Below are positions 18,731-27,211 of a DNA stretch of 64,000 nucleotides, in pieces. The position numbers and the translations under genes are program-made. Source of the stretch: CAZNXJ01 sp964577115 (GTDB taxonomy: Bacteria; Planctomycetota; Planctomycetia; Pirellulales; Pirellulaceae). The notes below the pieces were generated by a model. It made no database searches and was not told the origin of the DNA. It worked only from the letters and a program-made list of their open reading frames with translations. Location: NCBI GenBank assembly GCA_964577115.1, contig CAZNXJ010000013.1, positions 62,001 through 126,000 of the forward strand, in the 5' to 3' direction. Numbering within the stretch: the stretch's first letter is position 1; every line of letters begins with the position of its first letter.

Positions 18731-18895
18731 TCAGGGCGTCTTATCGGGAGTTTCGTCGGTACGTTGGTGCCCGAGTTCACGTAGCATTTTCCGAATGTCC
18801 AAAAAACCGCCGATCGTGACGACGACGGCGAGGGACGTGAACATCGTCAGTGCGCCGAGCAGCACCGTCGTCCAGAGCGTTAACCAGCCGTTCAT
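18731..18895 (-). CDS. Small single-helix membrane protein coupled to the symporter gene
   Basis: A 54-residue protein, too short for most gene callers. A hydrophobic helix (about residues 5-30, WLTLWTTVLLGALTMF and on) is followed by a charged tail. Its ATG overlaps the symporter stop codon as ATGA at 18892-18895, so translation is coupled. Small proteins of this design follow many sodium/solute symporter genes and are described as symporter accessory proteins. The family assignment is from memory. Confidence 0.72.
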   Translation of the reverse strand: MNGWLTLWTTVLLGALTMFTSLAVVVTIGGFLDIRKMLRELGHQRTDETPDKTP

Positions 18896-20460
18896 TGAGG
18901 TTCTCCTTGAGCGGCTTCGGGCAGCGAAAGTTGCTCGCGATCCGGCCAGATCAACGATCCGACGACCATCATAATCAGTGATAAGGCCGTGGTACCCAGA
19001 AGAATGTGAGAATCCTTCAGCCAGCTCGTATCCCAGCCGAGAGCGCGACGTAAGTCGCCGAGCGCAAAGATGGCGAGTGCCCCCGAGCCGAGCGCCAGAT
19101 AAGCGCCGACACGACTCGCCCGCTTCCAGTACAGGCCGCCCGCCAGAAGGGCGATCGCGCCCGTGAAATAAATGGCCGCCGTGACGGCCAGGTAATCCCA
19201 AAGATGTTGGCCGAGCGGATACCACAAGCTCCAGATTAGCAGGAACGCGCCAATCACCAGCATGAACGTGCGTGCCAGTCGTATGCGGGCGCGGTCCGAA
19301 AGCTTTTCACCCCAGAGCGGTCGAACGACATCCTCGACTAGCACCGAGGACCAGCAGAGCAGGTAACTACTGTCGGTCGACATTTGCGCCGCCATCATGC
19401 CGGCCAGAATCAAACCGATTAGACCGATCGGCAGCAGCTGGCTGAGGAATAGCGGCATGGCCTGGAGCGTCAAGTTGGCATGATCCGGATCGTTGTAAAG
19501 TTGGCCGGCTGAGTCAAAGAATAGCGTGCGACCTTGTTCGTCATTCCACATGTACGCCAAGGCGCAGACGCCAAGAAACTGGGGGATAATCCAGCGAGTC
19601 AGAAAACCGATCGACGACCAGACGTATAAACGCCTGACGACCGTCGCGTCGCGCGCCGAGCAAGCTCGCATCACGGCGGTCGGCCAGACGGCCGTACTGA
19701 CGATTCCGACAATCAACGCGTTCTGTGCGATTTCGGACCATCCTACTTTGGCAATGGGGTCGAAGCCCGGGTTGCCGTGGACCGCTTGGACGGTATCCAC
19801 CAGGCTCGACCAGCCAATGTGCGTGAGCGCATACAGGCAGGCGGATACCATGCCCATCGCCAGCACCACGAACTGGATGTAATCGGTCACGACGACGGAG
19901 AGCATCCCGCCGAGCACGGTGTAGGCGAGCACCAGCAGCAGGAGTATCGTCATCACGATTTTGACGATCAGCGGATCCGTCAGCCCGGTCAGGCTCGTGA
20001 GAAACAAAGCCCCGGTACGGAGGAACATACCCATGTTCAGGATGCCGGTGATCGCCAGAATCAGGCCGCCGAAAATGCGCACTCCGCGACTAAAACGCCG
20101 CTCGTAAAACTCAGGGATTGTCATCACGCCCATGCGCCGCAGCGGCACGACGAACAGCCCGGTCAGGCCGACCATCAGACAGAGCAGCCCGCCGAGAAGG
20201 CCGATATAGAACGAGCCAAACCCGCCGGTGAACCCCTTCTGAGCGGCATACATCACCGTGACTAGCCCGATCTCGGACCCGAGCATCGTGGCGATGCTGA
20301 GGAACGAATTGAGCGAGCGACCAGCCACTACATAGTCGCCCATGTTGGCTACAAACTTCTTGACGTAGAGCCCCGCGGCCACGCACCCGGCGATGTAAAC
20401 CCCCACAATCAACCAGTCCAGTGAGGTGAAGTTGGTGCCGAAGTCGAGCGATTGATACAT
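18892..20460 (-). CDS. Sodium:solute symporter family transporter
   Basis: A 522-residue SSS-family permease with about 13 membrane helices. Family features include the first-helix region YIAGCVAAGLYVKKF, the GRSLNSFLSIATMLGSEIG segment and the FYERRFSR loop. These proteins take up sugars, carboxylates or other solutes with sodium. The start at 20460 leads straight into the extracytoplasmic N-terminus, and upstream in-frame sequence looks random. The gene is followed by a coupled small membrane protein and preceded by a secreted sulfatase, suggesting uptake of the desulfated product. Confidence 0.9.
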   Translation of the reverse strand: MYQSLDFGTNFTSLDWLIVGVYIAGCVAAGLYVKKFVANMGDYVVAGRSLNSFLSIATMLGSEIGLVTVMYAAQKGFTGGFGSFYIGLLGGLLCLMVGLTGLFVVPLRRMGVMTIPEFYERRFSRGVRIFGGLILAITGILNMGMFLRTGALFLTSLTGLTDPLIVKIVMTILLLLVLAYTVLGGMLSVVVTDYIQFVVLAMGMVSACLYALTHIGWSSLVDTVQAVHGNPGFDPIAKVGWSEIAQNALIVGIVSTAVWPTAVMRACSARDATVVRRLYVWSSIGFLTRWIIPQFLGVCALAYMWNDEQGRTLFFDSAGQLYNDPDHANLTLQAMPLFLSQLLPIGLIGLILAGMMAAQMSTDSSYLLCWSSVLVEDVVRPLWGEKLSDRARIRLARTFMLVIGAFLLIWSLWYPLGQHLWDYLAVTAAIYFTGAIALLAGGLYWKRASRVGAYLALGSGALAIFALGDLRRALGWDTSWLKDSHILLGTTALSLIMMVVGSLIWPDREQLSLPEAAQGEPQ

Positions 20461-20665
20461 GTACAGATCCTGCGGGCGAAGAGACGGACAGCGGGACAGT
20501 CCAATGTATCGAGAGCTGAGCGCCACACAAGGCACGGCCCCGTTTCGCGGGAGGCTCGTCACCCCTCCGAGCGGCACGTGACGGGTAGCCATCGGACGCT
20601 GGTCCCGCGGGCCCCCGGCTCGGTGGACTCTATCCGCCGCGGCGCTCCGCTGGCCGATGACTTGG

Positions 20666-20727
20666 CGAGTTACTTAAATTCCACGAGTTACTTACGTGAG
20701 TTAGTTATTTAGAGCTAGTTATTTAAT
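20666..20727. repeat. AT-rich degenerate direct repeats between sulfatase and symporter genes
   Basis: GAGTTACTTA occurs at 20666-20675 and 20684-20693. TAGTTATTTA occurs at 20701-20710 and 20715-20724, the last copy running into the sulfatase stop codon. Read on the minus strand these are four TAA-rich units just after the sulfatase gene. The stretch is strikingly AT-rich in GC-rich surroundings and has no hairpin or T-run typical of a terminator. Confidence 0.6.
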
Positions 20728-22467
20728 GGTGATCTGATACACCGGAAGCCCATCGCGTTCGCTGCCTTCGACCCGGACAACGATGCGTCCACGGCCGGGC
20801 GGGAACATCACTTCGCCGATTGCCGCCGAATCGACGCCGCGCGGAATGGTCAGCTGTTCGTGCCGCTGCTGCTCGCCTGCTTCGACAGTCAGATGCACTG
20901 TCGTGCGGCCTCGGACCTCTTGATTCAGCAGCACTTCGACGGTGTAGGGACCTTCGCGGCGGATATCCACAGGCCAGTAGCCGGGAGCCCACCAGCCGCC
21001 TGGGCCTTCCGGTTCGTTGCGCTTGTCCTGCGGCGTCAGGACGACGGTAGCTTGCTGGTCGGAACCAATCACGATGGGCGGCATGCCGAAGTTTGGCTCG
21101 CGCGTGTGGCACACATCATCGAACCACGCGTCGTAGGCCTTTTTCAAACGCTCGACAATCTCTGGATGCTCGGCCGCCAGGTTGAGCTGTTCGGCAGCGT
21201 CATGCTCGAGATCATAAAGTTCGAACTGCGGCGGAGCAGCCAACGGACGACCCGGATTGCTTGAACTGAGCAGCTTCCAACGTCCTTGAGGATCGATGGC
21301 AGCGAAATGGTGGTAACGTTGCGGCGCGTCGCCGCGATGCCATTGCAGGAAAAGGTAACGCTCGGGAAGAGTGGCCCGGAGCTGATCCTCGGTCGCTCCG
21401 CCGCTCTCGAGCAAAGACCGGATGCTGCGGCCGTCAAGCGCCGCGGCCGCCGGCACCGGTACTCCACAGAAATCGAGGATCGTCGGCATGATGTCCATGT
21501 GGGCGGCTGGTACGTGCGACGTCGCACCCGCTTCGATCTTTCCCGGCCAGCGCCAGAAGCAGACCGTGCGAATGCCGCCTTCGTACACAGTTCCTTTCGC
21601 TCCACGAAACGGGCCCGCCGAGCCCGCGGAGGGTCCGTTATCGGTGAGGAAGATCACCAGAGTGTTTTCGTCGAGCCCCAGTTGCTTTAGCCTCCTCATC
21701 AACCGGCCGACGTTGTCGTCGATGTTCTTGATCATCGCGTAGTAGCCCACTCGGCGATCGCCTTCCGGAAACAGCCCGGCAAAGTGCTCGTGCAACTCGC
21801 GGTGCGGGGGTTCGTCGAACGGATCGTGCGGCGCGTTCGTTGCGAGGTACACGAAGAACGGCTTCTGCGATGCGGCTTGCTGCTCGATAAACCCGAGGGC
21901 TTCGCTAAAGAAAATATCGGTGCAGTAGCCTTCGAAACGTTCTGGAGTTCCGTTGCGGAACAAGATGGGATCGTGGTACCGTTCGCCGGCCGGCGGATTC
22001 GATGGCTGTCGCAGGCCGCCCCCTTGATGCACCACGGACTGCTGAAAGCCCTGGTCCATCGCGCGTGTGGGATAGTAGTCGCCGAGATGCCACTTGCCGA
22101 AAATGCCGGTGGCGTAGCCGGCATCGCTGAGTACTTCCGCGAGCGTGATTTCCTCGGGTTCCATGCTCGCCCGGCCTGCGTATGTGTCGATCGCGCGCGT
22201 TCGGTAGGCATATCGCCCCGTCATCAGGTGCGCTCGCGTCGGCGTGCACACGGGACTGACATAGAACTGCTTCAGCCACGCGCCCTCCTGCGCGAGACGG
22301 TCCAAATTCGGCGTCTCAATGAACTCGTTACCCGTGATGCTCAGGTCGCCATAGCCCTGATCGTCCGTCATGATCAGGATGACGTTCGGGCGAGTTGCCT
22401 GTGCCGGCGCGAGTCCTGTCGCCATTCCAAGAACGAGCAGGGACAGTAACAGTCGGAAGGCAGACAT
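20719..22467 (-). CDS. Secreted arylsulfatase-type sulfatase
   Basis: A 582-residue type I (formylglycine) sulfatase. A signal peptide spans residues 1-24. The calcium-binding TDDQGYGD follows at 34-41. The formylglycine cysteine is C74 in CTPTR, and the downstream GIFGKWHLG motif is present. A C-terminal beta-sandwich extension (about residues 500-582) is added to the usual catalytic core. Maturation would need a formylglycine-generating enzyme encoded elsewhere. Planctomycetes use many such enzymes to strip sulfate from marine or host polysaccharides. It is the first gene of a same-strand group with a symporter, a small accessory protein and an SGNH esterase. Confidence 0.93.
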   Translation of the reverse strand: MSAFRLLLSLLVLGMATGLAPAQATRPNVILIMTDDQGYGDLSITGNEFIETPNLDRLAQEGAWLKQFYVSPVCTPTRAHLMTGRYAYRTRAIDTYAGRASMEPEEITLAEVLSDAGYATGIFGKWHLGDYYPTRAMDQGFQQSVVHQGGGLRQPSNPPAGERYHDPILFRNGTPERFEGYCTDIFFSEALGFIEQQAASQKPFFVYLATNAPHDPFDEPPHRELHEHFAGLFPEGDRRVGYYAMIKNIDDNVGRLMRRLKQLGLDENTLVIFLTDNGPSAGSAGPFRGAKGTVYEGGIRTVCFWRWPGKIEAGATSHVPAAHMDIMPTILDFCGVPVPAAAALDGRSIRSLLESGGATEDQLRATLPERYLFLQWHRGDAPQRYHHFAAIDPQGRWKLLSSSNPGRPLAAPPQFELYDLEHDAAEQLNLAAEHPEIVERLKKAYDAWFDDVCHTREPNFGMPPIVIGSDQQATVVLTPQDKRNEPEGPGGWWAPGYWPVDIRREGPYTVEVLLNQEVRGRTTVHLTVEAGEQQRHEQLTIPRGVDSAAIGEVMFPPGRGRIVVRVEGSERDGLPVYQITIK

Positions 22468-22798
22468 GGAAAGGATGCAGGATCAATGATGAGGAATGGT
22501 GGTGATGGGGAACCGGATTCGCTTTGACGTATAGCGTAGGGGAAGGGTGGTGGGTTTTCAGCCCCCTTGCAGCACGAAGTGCTTCACGGCTCGTTGTCGC
22601 CCGCAGAGCGAAAAGTGCGTTGCTGTTGGAGGCAACGTGTATGACGGCGCGCTGGATGGGGCGCTAGTACCGTATGGCGGACAGGTAATTCTTTGGTGAG
22701 TGGCGGTACGTAAGTCGCACCTTGGTGGCGAGATGGCGGTGTGTGCGTGATAATGACGCACCGGAAGTCGAGCGAAATACTGGATGGGAGACGGAATC
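22468..22798. other. Intergenic region between divergent sulfatase and DUF1444-like genes
   Basis: About 330 bases must hold the promoters of both divergent genes. A TTGACG at about 22524 has no convincing -10 partner. I see no RNA gene, repeat or hairpin worth naming. Confidence 0.4.
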
Positions 22799-23638
22799 AT
22801 GAATGCGTCGGGTGACCAATATCGAGACACGGACGATGGGCAGGACGCCGTCCGCTTTCAGCAAATAATCGTGGAAGCGCTACAGCAGCGTTTTCCCGAG
22901 ATGTCCGTTACGGCCGATGACGACCCGATGCGCGTCCGGTTCGGTGACAACCACGCGTTTGGTTTGTTCAACCTGAGAAGGATGGCGAGCGACGGCAAGA
23001 TGTCACGCGAGGAGGTGCAGCAGTACGCGGCGGAAGCATTTGAACAACTTATCGCGCAGATCAGCGAGCTGCCCGACCAATTTCCTCCTTGGGAGGAAGC
23101 TCGTTCGCAGTTGCGGCTCCAGGTGATGCCGAGCGAATTTCGTGATCAGACTTCGCCAGCGCCTCTGGCGTTTCCGCTAAACGAGGACGCTTGTATTGCG
23201 ATCGTGCTCGACAGCGAGCACACGTATAGCTACGTATCGGAGGACCAGGTAGACGAGTGGCAGCAGTCCATCGATAGCATCTACGAACAAGCGATGAAGA
23301 ATCTGGAGGAGGCTTCCGAGGGAATCGAAATACAGGGGAGTGAAGGGCCCGACCGCTTCATCACGCTTAGTGCACAGGATGGCTACGACGCGGCACGCAT
23401 CCTGATTCCCCAATTGCGCGAGTACCTCGAGCAATATCTCGGAACGCCGTTCTTCGCGGGCATTCCGAACCGGGACTTCCTGTTCTGTTGGGCGCGAGAT
23501 TGCTCGCCCGAGTTCCAGTCGAGCGTCCGCAGCAACCTCCAGCAGGACTTCCACACGCAGCCCTATCCGATTACTCCCCAAGTCCTGGTGGCCTCGGCTA
23601 CCGAGCTCGTCTCGGAAGGTTCGGGGGAAGAACAATAA
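22799..23638 (+). CDS. DUF1444-like protein
   Basis: A 279-residue acidic cytosolic protein with no signal peptide or membrane helix. The overall pattern resembles the DUF1444 (YtpQ) family: an N-terminal helical part, the FLFCW motif near the C-terminus (NRDFLFCWARD), and a segment ending ITLSAQDGYDAARILIPQL. The function of the family is unknown. The ATG at 22799 is preferred over one five codons earlier because GGGAGACGGA gives a well-placed Shine-Dalgarno. It stands alone between the sulfatase group and the ABC ATPase gene. Confidence 0.65.
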   Translation: MNASGDQYRDTDDGQDAVRFQQIIVEALQQRFPEMSVTADDDPMRVRFGDNHAFGLFNLRRMASDGKMSREEVQQYAAEAFEQLIAQISELPDQFPPWEEARSQLRLQVMPSEFRDQTSPAPLAFPLNEDACIAIVLDSEHTYSYVSEDQVDEWQQSIDSIYEQAMKNLEEASEGIEIQGSEGPDRFITLSAQDGYDAARILIPQLREYLEQYLGTPFFAGIPNRDFLFCWARDCSPEFQSSVRSNLQQDFHTQPYPITPQVLVASATELVSEGSGEEQ

Positions 23639-23826
23639 CGCGCGGTACGGCCAGGGTATATGCTTGGCTGAAACCTTTCTGTTTTCATTCCGCTCGCCCA
23701 CTGACGCGCGGTTGTCCCGGCGGTTTTCCCAGGGGGTACACGCCGTCGCCTCACGGTCCTACAACATAGCCGTCTAAATTTCGAGCGGCGAAAAGCACGA
23801 GATCCACCGCGACCTGCAACACCACT

Positions 23827-24510
23827 ATGCCGGAACTTGTTGTCACTCATGTCGCCAAGCAATACCCAACGCGGGGCGAACCGCTGGTCGTGCTGCGCGA
23901 CATCAACCTGACGCTCGAGCCGAACCAGAACGTTGCCATTCTGGGGCCGAGCGGTTCGGGGAAGAGCACGCTGCTGCATATTCTCGGCGCCATGGAGCCG
24001 CCGACATCGGGCGAGGTGCGGCTAGCTGGTGAAGACCCCTTTCAGCTCGACGAGGCCGAGCTGGCTCGGTTTCGCAACCGTAATCTCGGCTTCATTTTCC
24101 AGGAACATTATCTGCTTCCGCAGCTCACCGTCCTGGAAAACGTGCTCGTCCCGACGCTCGCCGACGGCGCGGCTCAGCCTGAGCTCGTCGACCGCGCACG
24201 TGAGCTGCTCGGCCGCGTGGGATTGGGCGAGCGGCTTGAGCATCGACCGGCGGAATTGTCGGGTGGCGAGCGGCAGCGCGTCGCGGTCGCGCGCGCGCTC
24301 ATCCTGCGTCCACGCCTTGTGCTGGCCGATGAGCCGACGGGCAGTCTGGACCGCTCCAACGCTGTCGCCGTGACGCGCCTGTTACTCGAATTGCAGCGCG
24401 ACGAACAAAACCTCTTGGTCGTCGTTACGCATAGCCCGGAAGTCGCGTCGATGATGCAGCAGCAGCTGGAGCTGGACGACGGCAAGCTGAAAGAGCGCCG
24501 CAGCGGGTGA
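23827..24510 (+). CDS. LolD/MacB-type ABC transporter ATP-binding protein
   Basis: A 227-residue ATPase subunit. Walker A is GPSGSGKST at residues 40-48. The Q-loop lies in FIFQEHYLLPQL, the signature is LSGGERQRVAVARAL, and Walker B is LVLADEPTG. It resembles LolD/MacB/FtsE-class ATPases that drive FtsX-type permeases. No permease gene adjoins it. The only FtsX-type permease in the window is at 10972-14490. It converges with the prenyltransferase-like gene, with only four bases between the stop codons. Confidence 0.9.
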   Translation: MPELVVTHVAKQYPTRGEPLVVLRDINLTLEPNQNVAILGPSGSGKSTLLHILGAMEPPTSGEVRLAGEDPFQLDEAELARFRNRNLGFIFQEHYLLPQLTVLENVLVPTLADGAAQPELVDRARELLGRVGLGERLEHRPAELSGGERQRVAVARALILRPRLVLADEPTGSLDRSNAVAVTRLLLELQRDEQNLLVVVTHSPEVASMMQQQLELDDGKLKERRSG

Positions 24511-24514
24511 GTGG

Positions 24515-25456
24515 TTAGAGGTTCGGGGTGGCTGCGTCGGCGAGCAATGCTAGTGTGCCAAGGCCATAGAACGCGTATTCGACGTCATTACCGAGGTCCC
24601 AGTCGGCTCCGCGAAAGCCGCCTTCGGGTTGTTCGAGCGACTCGGCGTAACGCGCGATTCGCCGCGTATTCACGGCTTCGGAAGCGCCGAGATCCTGTAG
24701 CGTCAGCAGGCCCGTGAAGGTGCTCAGCAGATCGGCGATCGGGATGCGCGTGTTCGCTCGCAAGCCTCCTTCGTCCGTCTGCATCTCTGCCAGGAACTCG
24801 GCGGTTTCCTCACGCAGCGCGTCGTCGAGCCGGCCGAGGATCCGCAGGGCCCCGATGGCGGCGGCCGTTGGGTTCGTTCCCGCGCGCTTGCTCGCACGGA
24901 TCTCGCGAAAGCCCCCGTCCTCGCTGCGCTGCGAGAGCAGAAACGTGGCGAGCCGTTCCGGTTCAGGTACCGGCCGCTCAATCAGTTCGCGACAGAGCAG
25001 CACGAGAAACGAGTGATACGTGCTGCTGGCCGTGCCTTCAGGCCCTTTGGCGTACCCGCCATCCGGTCGCCGCAGGGCTTCCAGCGCTTGGGCCACGCTA
25101 TCGCGCCAGTCCGGGGCCGCGCTGGCGAAGATATCGATCCCGGCGGCGTTCTCGAGCAGTGTGGCGCTGTAGATCAGCGAAAGAAAATCGACGATCGTCT
25201 CCCGGCCGCTCAGCCGAGCGGCTAGAAAATTCGCGGCCCGTTCGGCTGGTTCTCCGTCGAGTTGCCCGAGCACGGCCAGCAGGCGCAGGCCGAAGCTCGT
25301 GTAATAGACGTCACTGGCTCCTTCGCGTCCCGCAAAGCCGCCATCCGGTCGCTGCTGGCCGAGCAGCCATGTGATGTGGCGCTCGCGCCGCGCCTCGTCC
25401 AGTTGCGCGATGCCCGCCGACAACCGGATCGTCAGATTTTGCAGATATGTCGACAC
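24515..25456 (-). CDS. Prenyltransferase beta-subunit-like alpha/alpha-barrel repeat protein
   Basis: A 313-residue protein made of repeats resembling eukaryotic geranylgeranyl/farnesyl transferase beta subunits (PFTB repeats). Repeat landmarks are DGGF/DGGY/EGGL/EGGF near residues 38, 132, 180, 229 and 279. The protein-prenyltransferase zinc site (Asp, Cys, His) looks incomplete: the expected Asp-x-Cys region reads ADLLSTF (D242 present, no Cys) and the expected His region reads DVEYAFYGLG (no His). It is therefore unlikely to be a classical protein prenyltransferase. It may be a terpenoid-binding or divergent cyclase-fold protein. The window also holds two squalene-cyclase-type proteins of the same fold. 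Confidence 0.75.
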   Translation of the reverse strand: MSTYLQNLTIRLSAGIAQLDEARRERHITWLLGQQRPDGGFAGREGASDVYYTSFGLRLLAVLGQLDGEPAERAANFLAARLSGRETIVDFLSLIYSATLLENAAGIDIFASAAPDWRDSVAQALEALRRPDGGYAKGPEGTASSTYHSFLVLLCRELIERPVPEPERLATFLLSQRSEDGGFREIRASKRAGTNPTAAAIGALRILGRLDDALREETAEFLAEMQTDEGGLRANTRIPIADLLSTFTGLLTLQDLGASEAVNTRRIARYAESLEQPEGGFRGADWDLGNDVEYAFYGLGTLALLADAATPNL

Positions 25457-25524
25457 TCGGCCCTCTCACTGCCGATCCGGCTTATACCCCGGACCAAAAA
25501 TGACTGCGGCGATGCAGCGCCGCC

Positions 25525-25956
25525 TCACGTCGCGTCGCTGTCGGCAACATAGCGTCCCAAACCCTCGCGGAACGCCGGCGGGATAGGGATGCTCTCCATG
25601 GGCCGATCGGGATGGATCCGGCAACACACGGCGGTGATCGAACCTTCGGCTACGGCCTCGGCCTCCCGCGAGATGCGGAAGGCGTACGTGACGCTCTTTT
25701 GACCGAGTCGAGCGACCGTGACGTCGATGGTTAAGAGGTCTTCAAAGCGAGCGGCCCCGCGGTACTCGCACTGCGCTGCCACGCGTGGCCAGCTGATGAC
25801 GCCTTCAGCATCCTGCTGGATGACGCTCAGTCCCAACGACCGCAGCAGCTCGTGCTCGGCCTGCTCCATCATCGTGAAGAACGCCGAGAAATGCATGATC
25901 CCGGCGGCATCGGTGTCGTTGAATTCGACGCGTCGCGTGGTCGTGAAGGCAGTCAT
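25525..25956 (-). CDS. YbgC/FadM-type acyl-CoA thioesterase
   Basis: A 143-residue hotdog-fold thioesterase of the 4-hydroxybenzoyl-CoA thioesterase / YbgC group. The catalytic Asp is D16 in FNDTDAAGIMHF, followed by the conserved helix EQAEHELLRSLG. The family hydrolyses short acyl-, phenylacetyl- or hydroxybenzoyl-CoA. It lies on the same strand as the prenyltransferase-like gene 68 bases downstream. A strong terminator separates it from rpsR upstream, so it must have its own promoter. Confidence 0.87.
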   Translation of the reverse strand: MTAFTTTRRVEFNDTDAAGIMHFSAFFTMMEQAEHELLRSLGLSVIQQDAEGVISWPRVAAQCEYRGAARFEDLLTIDVTVARLGQKSVTYAFRISREAEAVAEGSITAVCCRIHPDRPMESIPIPPAFREGLGRYVADSDAT

Positions 25957-26072
25957 GGAAAGACCTGCATCGCTGGGGGGAAGGGGCGAGTCCGAACGCG
26001 GGCAGGGGAAGCCGTCGCGAGCCGGCCGAACCGGACTACGGGAATCATTCGTCCCTGGTTGCCGCCGCGCAC

Positions 26073-26118
26073 AAAAAAAGGGCCTGCCCGGATGCTCGCG
26101 CAGCAGGGCAGGCCCTTT
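26073..26118 (-). terminator. Rho-independent terminator of rpsR
   Basis: On the minus strand a perfect 13-bp stem (AAAGGGCCTGCCC at 26077-26089 pairing with 26106-26118) with a 16-base loop is followed by a run of seven T at 26073-26079 (partly within the stem). It lies about 40 bases after the rpsR stop codon. Confidence 0.92.
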
Positions 26119-26157
26119 GCGGATTGGCCTTCGTGGATGGGCGGCGCCGCGGACGAA

Positions 26158-26421
26158 TTATTCGCCCGTATACGGCAGCAGGGCCATGAAGCGAGCACGC
26201 TTGACGGCGAGCGTCACCGCGTGCTGGCTCGCCGCCGAGCACCCCGTTTTGCGGCGACCGACGATGCGCCCGTGCCGGTTGATCAACTTCTTCAGCAGGT
26301 CGATGTCTTTGTAGTCCACGTACATCGGACGAGGACGCTTGCCATCGACAAAAATCGGGTCCTTCTTCTTGCTGCGAGTTGTCGCCTTACGACGTTTGCG
26401 CGATTTGGTTGTCGGTCTCAT
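26158..26421 (-). CDS. rpsR: Small ribosomal subunit protein bS18
   Basis: An 87-residue S18 with a basic N-terminus and the family core YKDIDLLKKLINRHGRIVGRR, ending in VKRARFMALLPYTGE. It binds the 30S platform with S6. The ATG at 26421 gives the usual length. A GTG nine codons upstream is possible but adds residues unlike S18. The gene stands alone. The usual neighbours rpsF, ssb and rplI are not beside it. Confidence 0.96.
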   Translation of the reverse strand: MRPTTKSRKRRKATTRSKKKDPIFVDGKRPRPMYVDYKDIDLLKKLINRHGRIVGRRKTGCSAASQHAVTLAVKRARFMALLPYTGE

Positions 26422-26457
26422 AGAGCAGTAGCCGGCCTTGGGGGGCACGAAGAGCGA

Positions 26458-26463
26458 AATATA
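26458..26463 (-). promoter_or_regulatory. Candidate -10 box for rpsR
   Basis: Read on the minus strand, TATATT at 26458-26463 would start transcription about 30 bases before the rpsR ATG. The -35 region is poor (GCTTCC after 16 bases), so this is a tentative promoter. Confidence 0.4.
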
Positions 26464-26664
26464 GTAGCTGTTTTTTGTCGGAAGCCCCTGATTCTAAAGG
26501 ATTCTCGGCCGCCTGCAAGGCCGAACGGGGAGAAGGCCGAAGGCCGCGCGCCGAGACGGCAGCTGCCGCGGAGGGTTCCGGGGCAGGGGCCAACCAACCC
26601 TCCCGATGCATCTCTCGAAAACCGTGAAAGCTCTTTCCAGATCCCTGCCTCCTGAACCCTTCTC

Positions 26665-27201
26665 CTAAGGCACTACCTCGAGCAGCTCGATGGCCGGTTC
26701 GGCGTTGCAGTGGATCAGCGCGGTGCGGCCATAGACGACCTGGCCGGGAGCGACGGCCAGGTGGAGTGCGAGGTCGCTGCCGGCCGTCAAGCGCCAGAGC
26801 GATACGAGTTCGACTTCGCGCAGTACGTTGTGTTCGATGAGCACTCGGCCGAGCGGCGTGCGCTGACTGAGGATTTCATCGCGTACATCGGATTCGAGGA
26901 AATCCAGGTTGACGCGCATCAGGCCAAAGAGGACCGCACCTCCGTCCGTCTGGCGGCGCAGCAGTATCTTTCGCGCGTAGTGCGGCGGCTGCCTCACCGT
27001 GCTCAGCACGTCCACGTCTACCAATCCGCCGTGGTGCGCTTCGACCGTGACTGTCATGTGTTCGTCATGCGCGAGCAACCGCCGCGGGATCTCCGGCATA
27101 TCCTCGGCTTCGATTTCGTCGAACTCGCCAAGTTGGCTTGGATTGCGGTAGAACAGCCCAATGAGTTCGTCGAGATCCGGGTGAGCGGGTTTGCGATTCA
27201 C
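26665..27201 (-). CDS. Chorismate lyase-like (UbiC/UTRA-fold) protein
   Basis: A 178-residue protein whose second half follows the order of chorismate pyruvate-lyase motifs: an Arg-bearing strand (YARKILLRR), TPLGRVLI, then YGRTALIHCNAEPAIELLEV with a Glu near the end. In UbiC the matching Arg and Glu bind chorismate and release 4-hydroxybenzoate. The N-terminal third is not recognisable. The start is a GTG at 27201 with GGAA upstream, ten bases after the stop of the polyprenyl-synthase fusion, so the two are probably one operon. A role supplying an aromatic head group to an isoprenoid is attractive but unproven. A non-catalytic ligand-binding member is equally possible. Confidence 0.55.
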   Translation of the reverse strand: MNRKPAHPDLDELIGLFYRNPSQLGEFDEIEAEDMPEIPRRLLAHDEHMTVTVEAHHGGLVDVDVLSTVRQPPHYARKILLRRQTDGGAVLFGLMRVNLDFLESDVRDEILSQRTPLGRVLIEHNVLREVELVSLWRLTAGSDLALHLAVAPGQVVYGRTALIHCNAEPAIELLEVVP

Positions 27202-27211
27202 GAAAGGTTCC

